A DNA stretch of 15,099 nucleotides from Methanocellaceae archaeon UBA148 (GTDB lineage Archaea; Halobacteriota; UBA148). The notes under the pieces are model-generated. The model made no database searches. It had not been told where the DNA came from and saw only the letters and a program-made list of their open reading frames with translations. The first letter of the stretch is position 1. Each line of letters opens with the position of its first letter. This document shows positions 12,876 through 15,099 of this stretch, piece after piece. Position numbers and translations under genes: made by a program. The stretch spans positions 11,374 through 26,472 of the forward strand of contig DAHG01000007.1 in the NCBI GenBank assembly GCA_002495885.1. The letters run 5' to 3'.

Positions 12876-12912
12876 TTTTGGCAATGTATATCTAAGGGGT
12901 TAAGATATAAAG
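12873..12912 (+). repeat. Dispersed repeat, partial copy 4 (3' 40 bp)
   Basis: TTTTGGCAATGTATATCTAA followed by GGGGTTAAG matches the last 40 bp of the full copies with a few changes (GCATATTTAAG has become GTATATCTAAG). Only the TATA-like end is kept; the palindrome is absent. It is about 50 nt before ATG 12942, the same spacing as copy 3 to its gene, so it probably drives the R-M operon. Confidence 0.7.
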
Positions 12913-12941
12913 GGATAGTGTCAGATAATTGAGGTATATCA

Positions 12942-13106
12942 ATGGTCCAGCTAAGCCTGAGTTTCATGCGGAACAGCAAGCTTTTTTCTAATCATTATTT
13001 GAACAATCTTGTACAGCGGAATCGTGAGTGGAGAGAGGATAAGACTGCTGCAGAGGCTTTTGATCTGATTAAGCAAGAATATATGAGAAGCGGGGGCGAA
13101 AAATGA
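12942..13106 (+). CDS. N-terminal stub of an Eco57I/helicase-like protein, coupled to R-M (54 aa)
   Basis: ATG 12942 to TGA 13104-13106. The reading KLFSNHYLNNLVQRNREW, then AAEAFDLIKQEYMRS resembles the start of large restriction or helicase proteins, where a motif like 'L-F-S-x-x-Y-L-x-x-x-[LV]...x-E-W...F-x-x-I-x-x-[IL]-Y' opens the chain. The stop comes right where those proteins continue, and the DNA becomes more G+C-rich at this point. Its end overlaps the next start as ATGA, so it is translated into the restriction gene. It may be a decayed gene fused by chance to the R-M cassette, or a retained leader that sets R-M translation. Confidence 0.55.
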   Translation: MVQLSLSFMRNSKLFSNHYLNNLVQRNREWREDKTAAEAFDLIKQEYMRSGGEK

Positions 13107-14122
13107 ATACTAACTCATCCGAAGAATGGCGTACTGCTGAAATAGAGACACTCCTAAATGAAAGGATATCTGACGAAAACACCAGCAAAAGACTGGCGAA
13201 ACTGCTGTTTAGAGGGTCAGAATCAGCACTTGAATTTGATGACGATGACCCGTCTTTTCAAGATTGGTTCGACAACAGGTTAAAATGCCAATTTGTGTGG
13301 CTGGAGAGAGATGACTATTCAAGAGCATTAGTGAGGGCCCTGTGGCTCGCCCCCGTCTTTGCTGGTACTGATTTTGGGAGTTCTCGGCAGAGAGACATGG
13401 GCCAGGTATGGACCGATACTGCAAGAGGTTTTCTCGGAGAAATTGCATTATCCAAGTTTTTTGCGGAAAACTTTCAAATCCAAACAAGATTGGACTATCA
13501 CAGGGGTGATATTGAGAAGTTCCTGCCGATGGATATTTCACAAATAAAACGCCCTTATGGTGACTGGACCGCACCATCATTAAAAATAAGTGTAAAGGCA
13601 ACAAAGTTTAACGGGCGCTGGCTCGATGTCCCGGGTGTTCAGGTCGATCACTCTGACGTATTTGTGCTGTCTAAACTTGGCGTCGAAAGACATCACTTTT
13701 TGGCGTTTTTAAAAGCCATTAGTTTTTTAAGAGACAAACTATTCCCGAACGCAAAAAAGCTCGGCGAACTTAATAACGAGAACGCCCAGGAACTTTGGGA
13801 CGAAATACCTGAATTTGACCCAATCCCCGCTTATATTTCTGGTTTTGTAAACAAAGCAAATATAAACTTCCCAATACACATGATAAATGCCCGTATTAAA
13901 GGTAGGAAGTATATTCGTTTAGTTGTTTCTCAAGGTGTAGGACTGTTCACCCCTGATAATATTCGAAGTAATCCAGAAATTCTGCGGATGGACCCATCAG
14001 GAAGTCTTCCGATTGATATAGAGCCCATAATAAAATCTTATACTGGAACGAAATTTTTGGCCCATTCTGGTGGGCTGGAGTGGGGAAAAGATCAGTGGAG
14101 AGATTTAGTAAATCAACTGTAG
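13103..14122 (+). CDS. Probable type II restriction endonuclease, PD-(D/E)XK-like (339 aa)
   Basis: ATG 13103 overlaps the upstream stop (ATGA). The gene sits 11 bp before a cytosine-C5 methyltransferase gene, the usual arrangement of a type II pair. The likely catalytic core is TARGFLGEIALSKFF (E113), YHRGDIEKFLPMDI (D136, D144) and LKISVKATKFNGRW with S163-V-K165 in the place of (D/E)-x-K. HSDVFVLSKL follows, as the next core strand does in this fold. Flanking residues 1-100 are acidic (EFDDDDPSFQDW) and the C-terminal third is probably the recognition part. I do not recognise the recognition sequence. The S-x-K variant of the active site is a reason for caution. Confidence 0.75.
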   Translation: MNTNSSEEWRTAEIETLLNERISDENTSKRLAKLLFRGSESALEFDDDDPSFQDWFDNRLKCQFVWLERDDYSRALVRALWLAPVFAGTDFGSSRQRDMGQVWTDTARGFLGEIALSKFFAENFQIQTRLDYHRGDIEKFLPMDISQIKRPYGDWTAPSLKISVKATKFNGRWLDVPGVQVDHSDVFVLSKLGVERHHFLAFLKAISFLRDKLFPNAKKLGELNNENAQELWDEIPEFDPIPAYISGFVNKANINFPIHMINARIKGRKYIRLVVSQGVGLFTPDNIRSNPEILRMDPSGSLPIDIEPIIKSYTGTKFLAHSGGLEWGKDQWRDLVNQL

Positions 14123-14133
14123 TGGAGACATAA

Positions 14134-15099
14134 ATGACAACGGGTCAGTTCTCGCTGTTTTCCATTTTTTCGGGGGCAGGGGGGTTAGATATTGGTTTTA
14201 CTGCTTCGGGAAAGTTCAAGCCCCTCTTTGCTAATGATATACTTTTCCCTCCTGCTGAAACATATACATCTAACTTCAATCATAAACTGCTATCATTGGA
14301 TGAACAGCGCTCTAAAATTGAATATCCAGCATATCTTGTCGGCGATATAAGCAGAGTGGAGTGGGATAAAGCGCGCTACGAAGACCTAGATGTTCTTGTT
14401 GGGGGTCCCCCGTGCCAGGACTTTTCCATTGTCAGAGGACCGCTTCAGGAGAGGGGGGGCATCACAGTGGGGCGTGGAAAGCTGTACTCTCAGTTCATCA
14501 GGGCACTAATTCACCTGCAGCCTAACGTTTTTGTTTTTGAAAACGTCCCTGGTTTGATGAGTGCCAACAAAGGAGAGGCATACAGAGTTATTTTGGAGGA
14601 TTTTTCTAACTTGGATGTTCGATGGGGTGAAATTAAAAAAACAGTTGAAAACGGCTATAAAGCAAACGGCAACAGCTATGAAATAATATTCTCAAACATA
14701 ATTGACTCTGCTAACTTAGGCGTCCCTCAGCGGAGAAAAAGGCTCATAATAATAGGCGCTAGGAAGGATCTGCTCAATAACGATTGGCTGAAAATAAATA
14801 ACATAAAAAATACGGCAGAAAAACATCTTTTTGGGCAAGATTCGATATTTAAAAAATTTCCACTCACACCTATTGAAACCTTTAAGGGCGCAACTTTACC
14901 CGAACTTCAATCGGAATACAGAGAAGTTATGGGGGAGTACGCAGGGGTGGCAGATGAAAGCAGTCCTCAGGCATTAAAATGGGCAGAAGAGGATTGGAGC
15001 AAACTCAGTTTAGACATTATAAAGGACTACCTGATGATAAACGGCCTTCAAAAAGCGGACAGTAAAGAGCAGGATGAGGCATTCGATGCGCACACGGAA
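14134..15099 (+). CDS. DNA (cytosine-5)-methyltransferase, 3' end beyond window
   Basis: ATG 14134 has GGAG at 14125-14128 in the 11-bp gap after the endonuclease stop. The frame stays open for 322 codons to the last base, so the C-terminus is not seen. Motif I (AdoMet binding) is FSIFSGAGGLDIGF at residues 9-22. Motif IV with the catalytic Cys is GGPPCQDFS (C94). Motif VI is FENVPGL (E136, N137, V138), and motif VIII is QRRKRLIIIGAR (199-210). The following sequence starts the target-recognition domain; motifs IX and X lie outside. It should protect host DNA against the upstream endonuclease by methylating C5 of a cytosine in the shared site. Function is near certain; specificity cannot be read. 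Confidence 0.95.
   Translation, partial: MTTGQFSLFSIFSGAGGLDIGFTASGKFKPLFANDILFPPAETYTSNFNHKLLSLDEQRSKIEYPAYLVGDISRVEWDKARYEDLDVLVGGPPCQDFSIVRGPLQERGGITVGRGKLYSQFIRALIHLQPNVFVFENVPGLMSANKGEAYRVILEDFSNLDVRWGEIKKTVENGYKANGNSYEIIFSNIIDSANLGVPQRRKRLIIIGARKDLLNNDWLKINNIKNTAEKHLFGQDSIFKKFPLTPIETFKGATLPELQSEYREVMGEYAGVADESSPQALKWAEEDWSKLSLDIIKDYLMINGLQKADSKEQDEAFDAHTE

Overview
The window looks like an accessory, defence-rich stretch of an archaeal chromosome or large integrated element. It is AT-rich (much of it about one third G+C). The archaeal signs are TATA-like promoters with purine-rich Shine-Dalgarno sites, a DUF2080-type transposon-associated gene, archaeal-style DDE transposase tails and a divergent PCNA-like sliding clamp. 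A methanogen- or ANME-type euryarchaeote would fit, but lineage is inference and no rRNA or housekeeping gene is present to fix it.

Layout. (1) 1-1020: four small, tightly coupled genes on +, the last a probable helix-turn-helix/excisionase-like protein. (2) 1021-1969: about 950 bp without a convincing gene, with 11-bp tandem repeats, a polypyrimidine tract, small palindromes and a possible gene-tail remnant. (3) 1970-2539: HTH plus NucS-like nuclease domain protein. (4) 2889-5444: an 851-residue TIR-STAND (NACHT-like) protein, a probable antiviral NLR-like sensor. (5) 5594-5979: first copy of a dispersed repeat of about 157 bp with a TATA-like end, leading into a 50-residue basic protein, then an HNH nuclease gene on the opposite strand. 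(6) 6652-8144: a gene graveyard holding a possible HicB-like tail, an N-terminal stub of a PLD/SNF2-type helicase ended by a stop where Trp is expected, and the C-terminal ends of two different DDE transposases. (7) 8200-10359: an operon of a DUF2080-like gene, an HEXXH metallopeptidase and an unrecognised protein with a probable winged helix, convergent (5-bp gap) with a PCNA-like clamp gene at 10365-11189. (8) 11352-12428: repeat copy 2, an internally deleted restriction-modification gene and an intact unrecognised gene. (9) 12495-12833: repeat copy 3 driving a two-helix membrane microprotein. (10) 12873-15099: a fourth, partial repeat, an N-terminal stub of an Eco57I/helicase-like protein coupled by ATGA to a probable type II restriction endonuclease, then a 5-methylcytosine methyltransferase that runs off the end of the window.

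How it fits together. At least three independent defence modules are stacked here: TIR-STAND, a type II R-M pair, and nuclease genes. They lie among truncated defence genes that kept their starts and promoters. The three full repeats and the partial one all point the same way and each sits just before a small gene or gene stub, so the repeat behaves like a portable promoter cassette. The least familiar combination is the metallopeptidase / winged-helix protein / PCNA-like clamp locus, the best candidate for an undescribed system. Functional statements come from motifs read by eye; no database search was possible.
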